DNA from: Merluccius polli | Lineage: Eukaryota; Chordata; Actinopteri; Gadiformes; Merlucciidae | Assembly: GCA_030340625.1 (NCBI GenBank) | Contig: JAOPHQ010004836.1 | Span: forward strand, 290,001-354,000 | Length of the DNA stretch: 64,000 nt | Direction: 5' to 3' | Shown here: piece by piece, positions 37,469 through 51,097 of the stretch | Position numbering within the stretch: the stretch's first letter is position 1 | Layout of the letters: every line of letters begins with the position of its first letter | The notes under the pieces: generated by a model | Told to the model about the DNA's origin: nothing | Database searches by the model: none | The model's input: only the letters and a program-made list of their open reading frames with translations | Translations under genes and position numbers: made by a program

Positions 37469-40400
37469 ATGTCGGCCCAGGCGCAAATGCGAGCGATGTT
37501 GGACCAGCTCATGGGGACGGGGAGAGACGGTAAGTTTGAATTTACAATATATCCAATTTGTTAGAAACGAGTGCATGGTAGCTAGTAGCGGGATGCGCCC
37601 GTTAGCCTCCATGCTAACGTCTTGCCAGATGCTGCAGTTTGAGTCACGCTTCGCGACGGCAGCGTTAGCGCCCTGCTGGCTCGGTAGCCTGCATGTTGGC
37701 TACCTGTTGGGTCTGGACCTGAAGTTAACGCGTCTCCGAGATGTTTAACACGTATTGTGGCTGTTGTAGTTATGTTGTATTGAGTTGCGTTATGGTTATG
37801 TCAGCTATTATGATTGATGTGTGTTGGATCGGGTCTCGCCACGAATCGGAAATGTTTGTGATACTCAACACGAACCGGCAAATTCCCGTTTTAACGAGGC
37901 GTTCAATTCAAACTAGAAACCTCAATATTGTCTTTGTAGATAAGAGGACGGCGACGCCTCGCCCGGCCTCTGTGTTCAGGCATATTATGTGTCTTTAATT
38001 TTTAAACTTGTCTTTTTTTTATAGGAGACTCCATGCGGCAGAGAATCAAATTTACCGACGAGAGGGTCTGCAAGAGTCACCTCTTGGACTCATGTCCCCA
38101 CGACATCCTGTCGGGCACTGTGAGTACACGTGTTAACAAAATACAAATGTATGAGCTATATGGGCACTATCTACATCACTATATACACTATCAATATATA
38201 TATATTACAGTCCTGAGAGTTTTGTTGAAATAAAGTCAGTTTACGGTATAGTATCAGACTAAAACGAGATGTTTCCTTTTACTCGGATGTCTAGACCTTA
38301 TTTTAATATTTGTAGTGGTATGTATTGTTTATTCATTTGTTGGCAAAACAGTCACATATCAATATCGTTATTTCATGATTATACACTTTTCAATGTTTGT
38401 TTCTCGGTCTTACTAGCCTGCGGTAATTGCCCATAAATTGGCCTTATAAACACTCAGCTCTGTGACTTTTTAGTTGGCTCATGTAGGGGCTCATAGTATG
38501 ATGAGCCTGTTATAGTCCTGCATTGATGTGACTGTGTCCTCAGAGGATGGACCTGGGTGAGTGTGTGAAAGTCCATGACCTGGCCCTGCGAGCTGACTAC
38601 GAGATCGCCTCCAAGCAGCAGGAGTACTTCTTTGAGCTGGATGTAAGTTTTGCTGTTCTCTTCAAACACGTAGCCAATGTTTAGAGAGTTAGATTTGCTG
38701 TTAATTAAACTAGTAGGGAAACCATGTCCACGCCATGCTAGATAAATGTAAAAAAACACACACTTTTTATTTCTCGGTTTTTGCCTTCCGTTCACACTAC
38801 ACTTCCACCGTAGTACGGCCTCACGTTTAGTGATGGCAGGCGAAACGTGGTGAGATGGCATGCATTTATACCGTTTCCCTGTGGAAGGACAAACGCTGGT
38901 GAATTTATCTGGCATAGTGTGGTAGAGGTAACTAACACCTTAAATAGATTGATAGTATAAGAGATGGAACAGAATCTAAAAACGTAAAATAACTAACATA
39001 TCACCGAGGGATGTGTCCAATACACACCTACCCAATATCTTGTCAAAGTCTTGTCAAAATGTCAAAGTATATTATTATACATCTCAAAGTCAGCTAATAA
39101 ATGGGTCTTGAAAAGACTCATTGTAGGGGTGTGGTCTGAATCCCGACCCCCCTCGCTGGTTTGTGTAGTTTGTACTTCCTCAATGTCCAAAGAAGCAGAC
39201 TCGGTGGTCCAACTCACGCGGGTCTAGCAGTGGTAAATGGTGGAACCTGACCGGGGATCACCTCTCTTTTTGCACCGATTTTAACACCATTGTTTCAGTT
39301 TTCAGTTAACACTACTAGACTTGGACCACCATTCATTCCCTGCAAAATATCACTTTATTACTGAGTGTGAATATACAGTAAACATGCACTGCTCGTTCAG
39401 GAGCGTTCACCCATTTTTTTTGTTGTAGATCTCTCATTAGATCCAACATATAATAGAATTTATTATTATTATTATTATTATTTATTTTCTCTTACCCATG
39501 CTTAATAGCCTATGTAAGCCTACTGCAATTGATGTAGGCCTATTAAAATGTGCTCTAGGCAAGATCTATAGCCTACCTATATGAAGAGAGCCATCATTTG
39601 AGTGTAATTTGTTATAAATGGCCTAGTCATCCGTCGGGTATTAGTGCATGAAATGTTATCTGTTTCTAGTTGACTGCTGTATGAGACAATTTCGCTTTTA
39701 GACTGCTCCCGTGTAATTTCTGACCAATCAGAGCATCTCTTTCTGATTCTTTCGGGGAATCCATCTTGCCTATCGTGTATCAAGCTCCACCACATGTGTG
39801 TGAATGCAACACTTCTCAATGGCAGAGCAACTTGGGGAGGAAGAGAGTGTTTTTTCGGGTGGTTTATTTTCGAAATCTTGCTCTCTTCTTTCCAACTCTA
39901 AAATCTTGCCTACAGCAGCCATTATAACCTGTGTGACAATGCACATGCTTTGATATTTGTAAAACCCGTTATTGTTTGACAGAGAATTTGAGTCAATTCA
40001 GAACGATGATTCAACTATTCAGATTCTAGGTTACAGCCCTACGCAACTGCCTGCCTCTTTGTCGGAAACATTTCCCCCTCCACTAAACCTTTCTTTGTGG
40101 GAAACCCTAGTCACCATATACGATGGCTCTTGTGTTTTTGTTTTTGTGGTCACTTTCAGTCAAAACAAACACAAAGACGCTTAACATCAAAGACATTTAA
40201 TAAAACATTTAACAAAAAAAGAATGATGGAAATGTCCATCATCATTAGTCCTTTTTTTCCGTTGTAAGAATGGTACAGTGACAAAATTATTGGCAACCTG
40301 GTTGCGCGCACAACACACATTCTCTCACCACGATCCTGCCTTCTGTTGCCCACCAGGCAGCCGAGCATCTCCAGTCTTTTATCGCGGACTGTGACCGCAG

Positions 40401-43400
40401 GACTGAGCTGGCCAAGAAGAGACTGGCTGAGACACAGGACGAGATCAGCGCCGAAGTTGCTGCAAAGGTGACTCTTCCATCCACAGATCACACCCTCATG
40501 GCCATGCAAGGCGTCCATTGAAAGCACTGGCAGGGGCTATAGTACCCATGGTTCAATGGCCGAGTCCACGCTGAATGACCACCCAGGTGCAATCTTTTGA
40601 AGGGCTGATGTGTTCGGTACACCTCGCCCTCATTTTTTGTGAGAAGACTAGATAGCCCCAGTTAAAAGACAATGCTGTCAGTTCAGAATAACCTCGGTGA
40701 AGCTAGCAGGTGGGGAGATCAGAGTGGTACAAGTTGGAGAAACATTCAAGTCACCGTCTGGACGGTATGGATTTTTTCTTACCGCGGTCAAAAAGCAACG
40801 TATCCCTGTGGTTTGGCAGGAGAAAAAAGCTTGCTGTATTTATTTAAAAATAGGTAATTCACATGGATCGTGAAGATCAGCAATAAAACATTTTTTGTTC
40901 TGTTTCTTTCTTAAAGTCTGCAGGTCATCTGTGGTAGGCGTGTTTACCGTTGTGTTCTGTTAATCTAATAAACTATTCAGTCCCTGAATCCCAATTTGAT
41001 AAAAGTGAGTTGCTAGGCAGATATTCCAGATGAATATCTAATCCTGATTGGCTGACAAAACAACTGCCGGCTCAACTCGCCTGCAGAGCTATCACATTTA
41101 GTGTTGCCGATACCGTTTGTTGCAATGTATCGACTTACGTAAGTCTTATTTGATTCATTTTTACTGCTGTAATGATAATCTGTACGCCGTATTAGGCGGG
41201 CATTAAGTTTACATGGTTACTTTCTTGAAACGTTGGCTTGCTAGTTGGCATGTTAACTTGATCTCGTTCCACAAACTTGTTCAGTCGTATTTTAGAATCC
41301 CGTTCCACTTGTTTTCTGACTAAACGAAACGTGTTTTCTGCCTTCCATTGGTTTTAAACACAACAACGGAGAGATGACAGAGTTTTCCAATAGCTAAATA
41401 TTTATGAAGGTTTTGAGTTTCCTGGTTTAAAATTAGATTATTTGTTATTGTATTGGATTTAGGATTTATTAGTTAACTTTGTACCTCAAGCCTAGCAAGA
41501 ACGAAGAGCCTGCAAATAACGGGTTGTTCCTACATGGCGGGCAAGTTATGTAACCTCATATAGCTTTGATTGGATGCCATAATACAAATATTACTCCCAA
41601 TATGATGAAAGTTGGTAATATGTCCTAAAATACTCAAATTCATTTTAAAAAGGGCTGCAATGATTCATCGAGTTACTCGATTAACTCGATTCAGAAAATT
41701 CCTCGAGGCAAAACATCTGCCTCGAAGCCTTGTTAAATTCCTATGACGCGCCTATATGCAGCGCCCCCCCCCCTCCGTCGGCCGTAGGTCCGCGGTGTGT
41801 TACTATTGCGCGCCCCCCCCCCCCCCGTCGGCCGTAGGTCCGTGGTGTGTTACTATTGCGCGCACCCCCCCCCCCCTTCGGCCGTAGGTCCGCAGTGTGT
41901 TCCTATTGCGCGCACCCCCCACCCCCGTCGCCCCCCCCCCCGTTGGGCCGTAGGTCTGCGGTGTGTTACTATTGCGCGCTCCCCGCCCCCCCGTTGGCCG
42001 TAGGTCCGCGGTGTGTTACTATTGCGCGCACCACCCCCCCCCCCCCCCCCCCCCTGTCGGCCGTAGGTCCGCGGTGTGTTACTATTGCGCGCACCGCCCC
42101 CCACCCCCACCCCCCCCCCACCCCCCCGTCGGTCGTAGGTCCTTGTTGTGCATATTAATAAATTCAATTGCTTTTCCTCTTTTTCTCCCTCTCTCCCTCT
42201 TTTTCTCCCTCTCAGCACTTCCCAAAAGAGCATTTTTTTTTAGAAATGCTTGATCATTTTACAGCCACATCATTTTCGTTATGCATTATTTGTTTTGGTT
42301 GTTTAAAAATGCAATTTTTTTTAATCCGATTCCTCGATTAATCGATCGATAAAGTGCTAAATTAATCGATTACAAAAAGAATCGATAGCTGCAGCCCTAA
42401 TTTTAAATGAGATGACTATTGTGGGACAGAGAGGGGAGGATTGAATATTAGGCTAGTTTACAAAAAAAAAGAATACTACTTATTGCGAATGTGAAGAGTT
42501 GACTATTGGGCTGAATTATTTCTCACATTTTTGTTGGCTTTTAACAGGACCTATGACATTATTTGATACAGCGTTACAGCCGTTGTTAATTATAGGATAG
42601 GATAAGGATGGAGGATCCCACTCCCAACCAATGTTATGGTATACCAGTGGACTGGTACCATCATGTACTACAGTAAGCCTACTACATTTACCATGGTTTA
42701 AATAGCCTGTACAAGACTGTAAATAATAATAGTGGATTATATATGGACCTTTAAATAAATGTAGACTTTGACTTGACAGACAATTAAGTTAGTTTGTCGT
42801 TTTCAAATTGAGGGGTTTTGAGGAGGAGGCTCGATGGTGCTCTAATTAGAGACAGGAGTCAGTGAAGCAAATCTGAGGTCTGAGGTTGTACCTGAGGCAG
42901 GTATAAAAACCTAAACTTTGTAAAGACAAACTTATGAATGAAAAATAATGTTTTAGTGCGTTCAAAAGCATTAATCAGCAGATGGCAGCATCTTCTAGGG
43001 CAGTATTTCTCAAAATATGGGAGGCTTGGTGGCATGTGTGCACCCTCTAGTGGTATGTGGAGGAATCCCAAAATATTTTTTAAAAGTGCAATAAAATTAA
43101 TTCAACATATAATGCTATCAAAATACTACTATGAATAGCTAAACCATGAATAATTGAAATGGGATTTAAAATAAGTTTAGCCTTTCCTGTAATATTTTTT
43201 GTTTCAATATCAGTCTGCTATGCAGTTGTGTAGTAACAGTAGTGGATGTTAGTAGTAACAAACATCCACGATTAGTTACAGGCTAAACTGTGATGGCAAG
43301 ATGGTAAGCAGAGGAAGCTAAGTTTCACCATTAAAAAAAAAAAAGAAGCATTTTGCGATGATGACGGTAATGAGCTCCACCACGGTAGGCATCACATGGC

Positions 43401-45698
43401 TGTGGTATTGCAGGTGATGTGATCATCGTCACGGCCTTAGCCTGTGAAATGCAATTTTTACACTGTAATATACGCAGTGAGAAATTGCTGCCCTAGTTTT
43501 TCAAATTGAAAACATTGTCAATGTGACCTTTTGTGCTTGGTGGTATGTTTGGTGGTACAGTTTTTGGCATTATGTAGATTTTCACTAAAGGCCCTATTAT
43601 ACTTTTTTTATAATCATTAAATCAAATATAAATGACAATGTATTCAGCAGAGAAATTAGTTCATTAGTAATTTTAATGATATTTATTTTTATGTGCTGTG
43701 TCCAGTCTGAGGTCTATATTCTTTGCACATTCGAAGTGTAATGAATGGCTTTGTCTCTCTCGCATTGGGTGCTGTGTTCAGGCGGAGCGAGTTCATGAGC
43801 TGAACGAGGAGATTGGAAAGCTGCTGGCCCGGGCGGAGCAACTGGGCGGGGAGGGCAATGTGGATGAGGCCCAGCAGGTCCTGGAGAAGGTGGAGAAGAC
43901 CCGTGCCCTGAAAAAAGAGGCGGAGGTTGGAGAGTTTGCTTCCTCGCATTCAGTATTTATAAATACACATACCCCTTGAGTGTGGAGTGTTTCTAAAAGG
44001 CTGGCAGTATCTCGATAACTGCTAAAGCATTTGATTATATTAGAATTGGAATAATTCAGATAATTTGTTCTCTATATAACATATGCATGCATTCATTTTT
44101 TCAGGTGCACTCCATGCGTGCTGCGCCCTGTTTAACAATGGGATGTTTTCTTGCAGGATGTATACAGAAACTCTATGCCAGCCTCTAGCTTCCAGCAGCA
44201 GAAGTTGAGGGTGTGCGAGGTGTGCTCTGCCTACTTGGGTCTCCATGACAATGATCGTCGCTTGGCTGACCATTTTGGGGGCAAACTTCACCTGGGTTTC
44301 ATTGAAATTCGTGAGAAGCTTGATAGGCTGAGGGTTAGTACCATTTAATACTAGCTACATGTTTGTGAGCTCAATGTAAAACAAAACTGCAAACATGGCA
44401 TTTTAGGATTACCATTTTAACACGCCTGAAAAACTGGCCAAAAGACTACATTTTTTTCATTTGTTAAAAATGTTCTTGTCTTGTACTTATATTAAAAGTA
44501 GTAAAAATGTTGGTTACAGAAAGCGGTCGTCGAGAAACAGGAGAGAATGAGGACGAGACGAAGGGAGGAGCGTGACCGTGAAGAGGAGAAGGAAAGAGAG
44601 GGCGAGTTGGAGCGAGAACGAGAGCGGGAGAGCGAGAGGGAGCGCGAAAGGGAGCACCAGCGCGAGAGAGAGCGAGAGTGGGAAAGGGAGCGGAGAAGGT
44701 GAGGGCCACCTTGACATGGCTGTTCTCCGCTTACAAACTGTTTGGCAAAATGTTTTTACTACTGCTTAAAATAACCCTGTCGTGTTCTCTTCCCTCAGGT
44801 CAAGATCTCGAAGTGGAGATCGATACAGGTATTTCAACTTTTTGACACAACACTACAGTTGTCATCTCTACCTGTGGCAACGCTTGCTGTCCAATAGGTC
44901 ATCGTCTTTTATTCTGGGTCCTGCGGTGTGTCTTGTCATGTAGTTTTAATGCACAATGTTCTGCTTCAGGGATGGAGGGGGGTCGTCCTCACACCGCTCC
45001 CGGCGCCACCGGACGTCTCGTTCCAGGGAGGAGGGGAGCGAGCGGGGTGGTGAGCGGGAGCGTGAGCGGGAGAGGAAACACCGACACAAGGACAGGCACC
45101 GCTCTCGCTCGCACTCTCACAGGAGCAAGAGGAAGAGGTGAGAACTTCCTGCCATGACCTTGTGTCTTCATGATAACCGATTTTCCCCTGAGGGCCAGAC
45201 TCCAGGACAGGGCTTGTATTTGTGAGTCTTTGACTGGATTCCCTACAACTCATCCAACTTTTCCATCAGTGTTGTGGTGCCCTGGTAAGATTTGTCGGGG
45301 ACCACCAAACCATCATGCAAAGCAGTCACTGCCATGTTGGAACAAGGTGTTAAAGGCATAGGGCCTTGTAGACATGCCGGTAATGTGGTTCCTCTTGGGA
45401 GTTCTTCAGTGCTGTGTTCAATGTCTTCATTGATCTGATTGTGGCCCCCAGGTCCTGCACGGACGGAGCACCCCACACCCAGACGGAGCGCTCTCTGTCC
45501 CAGGAGCAGCGGTGGGCAGAGGGCGGGGCGGCCAGCGTGAAGCAAGAGGAGAGGCCGGAGTACGGGGAGTGGGAGGAGAAGGGAGAGGATAGATCATACT
45601 CCCCGGACATGGTCAGAGAGAAGGAACGGGAGCGATCCCTGTCCTACGAGAGGGACCGCCGCTCCAGCTCTGAGGAGAGGGAGTCCGGAGAAATTTGA
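37469..45698 (+). CDS. luc7l: LUC7-like U1 snRNP splicing factor
   Basis: Nuclear factor of the LUC7 family that binds U1 snRNP and influences 5' splice-site choice. Ten exons with consistent phase: 37469-37529, 38025-38119, 38544-38642, 40357-40467, 43782-43925, 44157-44333, 44520-44698, 44799-44828, 44970-45137, 45452-45698; 436 residues. The first zinc finger uses C36, C44, C59, H63 and the second C190, C193, H209, H215 (LRVCEVCSAYLGLHDNDRR). A helical region with HELNEEIGKLLARAEQLG lies between. The C-terminal third is an Arg/Glu then Arg/Ser-rich tail ending SGEI, as in human LUC7L (KEAGEI). The start MSAQAQMRA is the family start. It is longer than human LUC7L (371) in the tail only. 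LUC7L2 is the alternative; exon order and ending favour luc7l. Confidence 0.92.
39780..39930 (+). repeat. interspersed repeat fragment related to 49.15-49.29 kb
   Basis: GTGTGAATGCAACACTTCTC followed by AATGGCAGAG and, later, AAATCTTGCTCTCTTCT matches part of the SINE in the cenpm intron in the same orientation. The tRNA-like head and tail are absent here. Confidence 0.55.
41650..42399. mobile_element. hAT-type nonautonomous element with internal minisatellite
   Basis: Lies in luc7l intron 4. Ends AAGGGCTGCA / GCTGCAGCCCTA with subterminal ATCGATTAATCGA-rich stretches. ATTTTAAA occurs at both edges (41642-41649 and 42400-42407), an 8-bp hAT-type duplication. Between 41770 and 42150 are about seven copies of a roughly 50-bp unit (GGCCGTAGGTCCGCGGTGTG, TTACTATTGCGCGC, poly-C). 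Confidence 0.8.
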
Positions 45699-45751
45699 GC
45701 GGGAGGAAAACCTGGAAAGTTGTTTGGATATATTATTTAGTTAAACGCAGC

Positions 45752-45885
<134 letters not shown>

Positions 45886-46775
45886 ATTTGAGATGCATGT
45901 GTGCCTGTCAGCGCTTGGTGTCTGTTTAAAACAAAAAAAACAAAAAACAAATAGGGACATGGAATGGAACAGGGTTGGGTGGGGAACATATGGTAGTAAT
46001 GGTAAAATGTCAATTGAGGTCACATGCAGTGACCTTTGTATGTAAAACCTTAACTTTTGAAGTGGAGCGAGTGGGAGGAAACCAAAATGGCAAGATAACT
46101 GACCTGAAAAAAAACCATTTCATTGGTTTAGTGTTTTTGAGAAGGGGGTGTACAACTCGTTGAAAAAAATGGGAGGGGGGAGAACAGAACTTCATCTGAA
46201 GTCTGTTTTTATTTTACGTAAGCAAGTAGTTTTTTTTTTTGTATCTTGTCTGTTTAATGTTAATACTGTTTTAACCTTCCTGTGTTCCTATGGAAATCTG
46301 ATGATTCATCTGATGATGGTTCTGTAGCTTTTGATTTATTGACATACATTTGAGATTCATTGATGTAATGCACCTCCTTGACCCTACAGTCCCTGAATTG
46401 ATTCGATTTGTGAATGACCAAAAGAACTGGATAAGGTTGTTTTTTTCCCCCATCATTTGCCTTCTTAAATCAATTTCACATTTCAAACTTGAGTTGGCCT
46501 GCATACAAGTAAACTGCAAGACATGCGTAAGTCCATCCTTAACTTAAACTGCAGTGACAAGTTTATATTTTGACAATAAATAAGCTTTTCCAATCCAAGG
46601 TATCATAAATGTCTTTCCGGTCACTAGGGGATGTGTACATTTATATAGTTTGGCATGTACATGCATTTAAGGTACTGCTATGTTAATTTGGGCCCAGTGG
46701 ACAGATGCCATTTGTAATCTAATAAGTTGGCTGTGTGGGGGATTTGTACTTTGCTGTGCCATCTACTATAAAGTT

Positions 46776-46781
46776 AATAAA
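46776..46781 (+). terminator. luc7l: luc7l polyadenylation signal (candidate)
   Basis: AATAAA in the context GTTAATAAACTTT, about 1.08 kb after the stop and 284 bp before the cenpm ATG. An earlier AATAAA near 46576 is the alternative. Confidence 0.5.
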
Positions 46782-46951
46782 CTTTCTCCTTACACTGAAA
46801 TGTCTTTCTCAAGGGTCATTTTCCTCTATCATACACCTATGTTGAGGTCTCAGTACATCATATACTGCTAAAACAACCAATGAACCGTAGGGGGCAGAAT
46901 AAAACCTCCAGTCTGGTGAATCGCGGACGCACGTACGGCGACGTAAACGTG

Positions 46952-46959
46952 TGACGTCA
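46952..46959. promoter_or_regulatory. cenpm: CRE palindrome in the cenpm promoter
   Basis: A perfect TGACGTCA, 105 bp before the cenpm ATG, in a CpG-rich stretch. It is the consensus for CREB/ATF factors. Confidence 0.5.
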
Positions 46960-47064
46960 GACGCAGGTTTGTAAAAAATAAGCGGGACGAGCGCGAGATG
47001 TCGCCTCGGGGACGAGCCTTCATTGTATTTGTTCAAGTCTAAGCGACAGTAACAGCGTTGTAAC

Positions 47065-49857
47065 ATGTCGCTACTGACGCCATTTAGCAAATTACCCGAC
47101 CTAAGTGCAGCGAATGTACTGGTAAGTTGAACACGGATAACCTTTATGGGGGAAACCGCATTGCTAATGTACTTGGTCTGGCAGTAGACACAGACCTGTC
47201 TGTCTGGGGGTGACGTGGTGTGTGTGTTATAGCTGGTGGAGAATGAGGAGCACCTCCAGCAGCGACTGGCAGACGTGATGGTGAATGAGAAGTCAGTTAT
47301 CGTCAACGTGTGAGTAAAAAGTGGAGTGTGTTTACAGGGGCTTGCGCGTCGCAATGCATCGTGGGATTTGTTGTTGGTGACACTCCGCCATATTGAGAGC
47401 ACTCCGGAGAGTTGTAGTCCTGTAACATCCTAAATCAACGTAAATATACCTTAACCTCGGCTAATGAAAACGTTGTTTTGCCACGTCTCTGTGGCAGTTT
47501 CAAACACAACAATGTCTCCCCGTCATGACGAATCATTTCACGATAAATTACTCAACAGTGACCACAAAAACATGGCTACCAACATAACTGACATTACAAC
47601 GCTCCTATGCTCCCAACATGGAGGCGGTCATTGCGATGCACAAGCCAATTTGAACACAGACAATTAACATACACCAACGTAGGTAACCTGACTATCGTTC
47701 ACAAACAAACAGATGACGTGTGTCTGAATGTGTTGCATTTGGCGAGAAGGATAAACACTGCATGATGTATTTGTTTCCTGTCCCAATCAGGAGGTTAGCT
47801 AAGAGCCTGCCATTGCCTGTGAAGCATGAGAAGAGCCGTCCCAGGATAGACCTGGTCGTGTTCATTATCGACCTGATGTCAGATCTCAGGTAAGTGGGAT
47901 GATACTGGAATAGTCTTTTTTGATCAGAGTTTATCTGATCCTTATAGAATATATGAAAATGTCTATGTACAGTATCCATGTTTTTTGTGCAGCCATTGCG
48001 TATTGACAGGCTGTACGTCTCAAAGCGCAGTCTAAATAAACCTATTTGACAGCATGGATTCGTCATTGCTCTTCGTCATTGTACATTTGCATGTTTTCAT
48101 TCAGTGACTTACAAGTGATACCTACTACCCACTTCAACCATATAGTCAATAGCATGGTGTGCATCCCCAGGTTTTTTCAAATTCAACAAGTCTCAAATTC
48201 AACAAGTCTACCATTCTCAATATCTTTTGCTGTTATTTAGCTTTCTTTCTCTACATACAATACAGCACAATGATATTACACATTTGGATTCTTGTTCTGT
48301 TCATTGTGAAACGCTTGCTTGTTTTCTTAGTTTGAAATCAGCCGATGCATCTCTGAAGCACTTGGTCCCGGGGTATTTTCTGGGGAAAGTCTGCTTCATG
48401 GTCACCAACGGTATGAAAATGGGTTTAACCCCAACCTCAAAACAACTTCATCCCTCACCCACTGCTCATTAAAATGGAGGGTGGATGGGAAGAAGGGGTC
48501 TATGTCTCTAAGGTGCTTTTCTAATGGATGCATATTTTTCAACAGCAAAGTATGTACTTACTGTGGGAGCATCCCACCATTTTTTTAAAATAATATCACT
48601 ATTAGATTTTCTTTCTTTTTTTCATGAATCCAGATCCTGAAAGTTTTTAAGTATGTATACACATTACACGCCTGTCTTTGCCATTGCTTAACTCGTTTTT
48701 GTATTTGTGGTTCTTATTCTAATGCGTCCTCCTGGTACAGCGCGGAACGCATCAGTCCCTGCAGAGCGCATGGAGGCGGTCAGGAAGTTGGCGTCGGAGC
48801 TCCACTGTCCTCTTCTGTGTGCAGAAGATCAGGTGAGGGGACCAACCTTCTGAACCAGATGTGTGCTCTTCTTTTGGCACTTCCACGTCGAGTCGCTCAT
48901 TTAATGGACAAGGCATAATTCCATGTTTTTCTCATGGCCGACATCTCCTTTCTAAAACTATGAAAAATTACAATCATTCATTTTGTAGTCCATAGTTTCT
49001 TGCCATAAAGAGGTCCGTATAAGCTAGCTAGGGTGTTTGACTCCCAGCTGAAAGGTTCTGGGTTCCAACTGCAACCTGGACCTACTTCCATACCTGCCTG
49101 TGTGAACATCCATGAGCAATGTCTAAACCCTACTGAACACAGCACACACAGCATTATCTCCACCACAGGTGTGAATGCAACACCTCTCAATGGCAGAGAA
49201 ACGTAGGGAGGGAGTGTGCAGAGAGAGTGAGGGCATTTTCTGTTGCTTGTTTATTTTTTAAATCTTGCTCTTTTCTGCTCTCTTTACAACTCTAACTTAA
49301 CTGTAAGTGTCTTTGGATAATAATGTCCTGTGTTTTTAATCATAATTCAAGTCTTTGTCAAGTAACTTACTGGAAGGTTTCGGTGTAATCCAGCGACTGT
49401 TTGTTTGAATCCTCTGCCTGTTTTAGGAAACGGGTTTGGTCTTACATTGTAATGATAAGTTCTGACCACGTAACAAGACATTTCTGTCTGTTTAATGTGT
49501 ACCTAAGGTAAGCTGAGGTAGGTAAACTAGACTGTCTTGTTATGTGTGCCTAAGGTAAGCAGAGGTAGGTAAACTAGATGGCGGGTACTACTGATGCTCT
49601 ACCCTTTTAGATGTTTCATTGCGGATATTGGAAATGGGAAAGACATCATTTTGTGGTGTTTGGAAAAAGTGAAAGTGACCACTTTAACCTCACCACAGAC
49701 ACCGGATGGCGTCACCAGCGCAGCAGAGAGACTACTGGTTATCCTCAAGGTGGCCGCAGGGTGCGTTCCCATGACGACCGCGCTGTACCTGTCCAATCTG
49801 ACCCGCTCCACTATGCCCACGGAGACAGAACAGCAGAATTTTGATTACGAAGCTTAA
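47065..49857 (+). CDS. cenpm: centromere protein M
   Basis: Subunit of the CENP-HIKM part of the constitutive centromere-associated network at the inner kinetochore; a small-GTPase fold that has lost nucleotide binding. Six exons in consistent phase: 47065-47121, 47233-47309, 47791-47889, 48331-48410, 48741-48832, 49699-49857; 187 residues (human 180). Matches seen: LPDLSAANVLLVENEE at the start, LAKSLPLP, RPRIDLVVFIIDL, LVPGYFLGKVCFMVTN, and the C-terminal AAGCVPMTTALYLSNL. These align with human LVGTEDAL, LAKSLPLP, RPRIDLIVFVVNL and FFLGKVCF from memory. The promoter is about 280 bp from the luc7l poly(A) signal. The gene ends before an AATAAA at 50005-50010. Confidence 0.92.
49013..49345 (+). 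mobile_element. tRNA-derived SINE in the cenpm intron
   Basis: Begins with a degenerate tRNA-like head (GCTAGCTAGGGTGTTTGACT ... AAGGTTCTGGGTTCCA, a box-B-like block) and ends with ACTGTAAGTGTCTTTGGATAA, the conserved tail of fish SINEs that usually reads GTAAGTCGCTTTGGATAA. The middle matches the fragment at 39.8 kb. Confidence 0.65.
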
Positions 49858-50004
49858 ACCCACTCTATCTTGCAGCTTATCTTTCATTTTAAAGCTGAAT
49901 GTTTTTAGTTGTATGTTCATCTTTTACTTAGTGTATATTGAGTTATATTTACAGAATTGTTTGCTCTAGGTATAAGGTTGGGACTGAAAATGTTGATGCA
50001 TGTA

Positions 50005-50010
50005 AATAAA
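50005..50010 (+). terminator. cenpm: cenpm polyadenylation signal
   Basis: AATAAA 148 bp after the cenpm stop codon, the first in the downstream sequence. Confidence 0.65.
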
Positions 50011-50239
50011 TGTAGGTTTGGAATCCTTGATTTCGCCTTTCACTAAGTTCAATAACTTTTGGTGACTTTATTACTGGTTACTTTAACACACAACTGACAG
50101 GGATGTGATGAGGAGGTGAAGCGTGGTTGCTTCATCCTCATAGGACAATAAGAAGAGCGTACTAAATGGGCTAAATGCACTTACAAACAATATTTATATG
50201 TATGTATTCTCACAACCACAACTTTCTGTGGAGTATAGC

Positions 50240-50528
50240 TCTATGGCAAGCCGTTTTAACATTTAATCAGTAGCGGTTAGCAATTGTTAGATATCAACAA
50301 TTACTTTTTGACTAGTTAGAATTCCAAGCCAATATATCCATAATATAATTTTGACTAGTTGCAATTCTAATTGAAGATATCTACAATGAATTTCTCACTA
50401 GTCAAAATGTTAATTTTTGATAACAATTTCTAATGAGTGGAAATGTGCCTTGTAGATATGTAACTTAATTACAATAGTCCACGTAGAATTCCAAGTCGAC
50501 ATCCATAATGTAATTTTGACTGATATCT

Positions 50529-50590
<62 letters not shown>

Positions 50591-50998
50591 CGATATCTAC
50601 AACTCAATTCTCACTAGACTAAATGTTAATTATTGATATCAATAATTCAATTCTGATAATTAAATTCTTACTAGTGGCAATGTTTATTGTAAATATCTAC
50701 AATTGTTCTTACATTACAGATCATAAATGGAATTGTCTATCTAAAATTAAATTCTTTCTAGTCAAGATTAAATGATTGATATATCGGATTGTAACTAGTA
50801 AGAATGTCATTACAGATCTGGAATTGCATTTCAGATATCTGAAATACAATTGTAACCAGTGAAGATTATATTCGTACTGGTACCAATTACATTTGAGATA
50901 TCTACAATTAATTTTATAACTAGTCAGAATTGAATTTTAGATTTAAAAAAAAAGAAGGAATTTCCACTAGTCAAAATGTCATTGTTGATATCTTCAAT
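50240..50998. repeat. degenerate AT-rich repeat field with ACTAGT and GATATC motifs
   Basis: Irregular alternation, every 40-65 bp, of TTGACTAGT / ACTAGTCAAAATG and GATATCTACAATT-type blocks on both strands, interrupted by a TA array (50531-50587). It looks like an old tandem or foldback satellite. No gene. Confidence 0.6.
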
Positions 50999-51097
50999 AG
51001 GCTCTGTGCACAACTCGCGTGACATACTTCCGTTTTCCCCGGTTGTCGGCAGAAGAGTTTCCGGTTTTCTTCCTGCTTCACTACAACAGCGGTGAAT

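Noticed and set aside
41797..42253. Pro/Cys-rich ORFs on both strands
   Set aside because: They come from the poly-C minisatellite inside the hAT element.
47464..47667. 67-codon ORF in the cenpm intron
   Set aside because: No family resemblance, and it lies between well-supported exons 2 and 3.
49015..49060. Functional tRNA gene
   Set aside because: Only a degenerate box-B-like block is present and the cloverleaf is not complete; with the CTTTGGATAA tail it is a SINE head.
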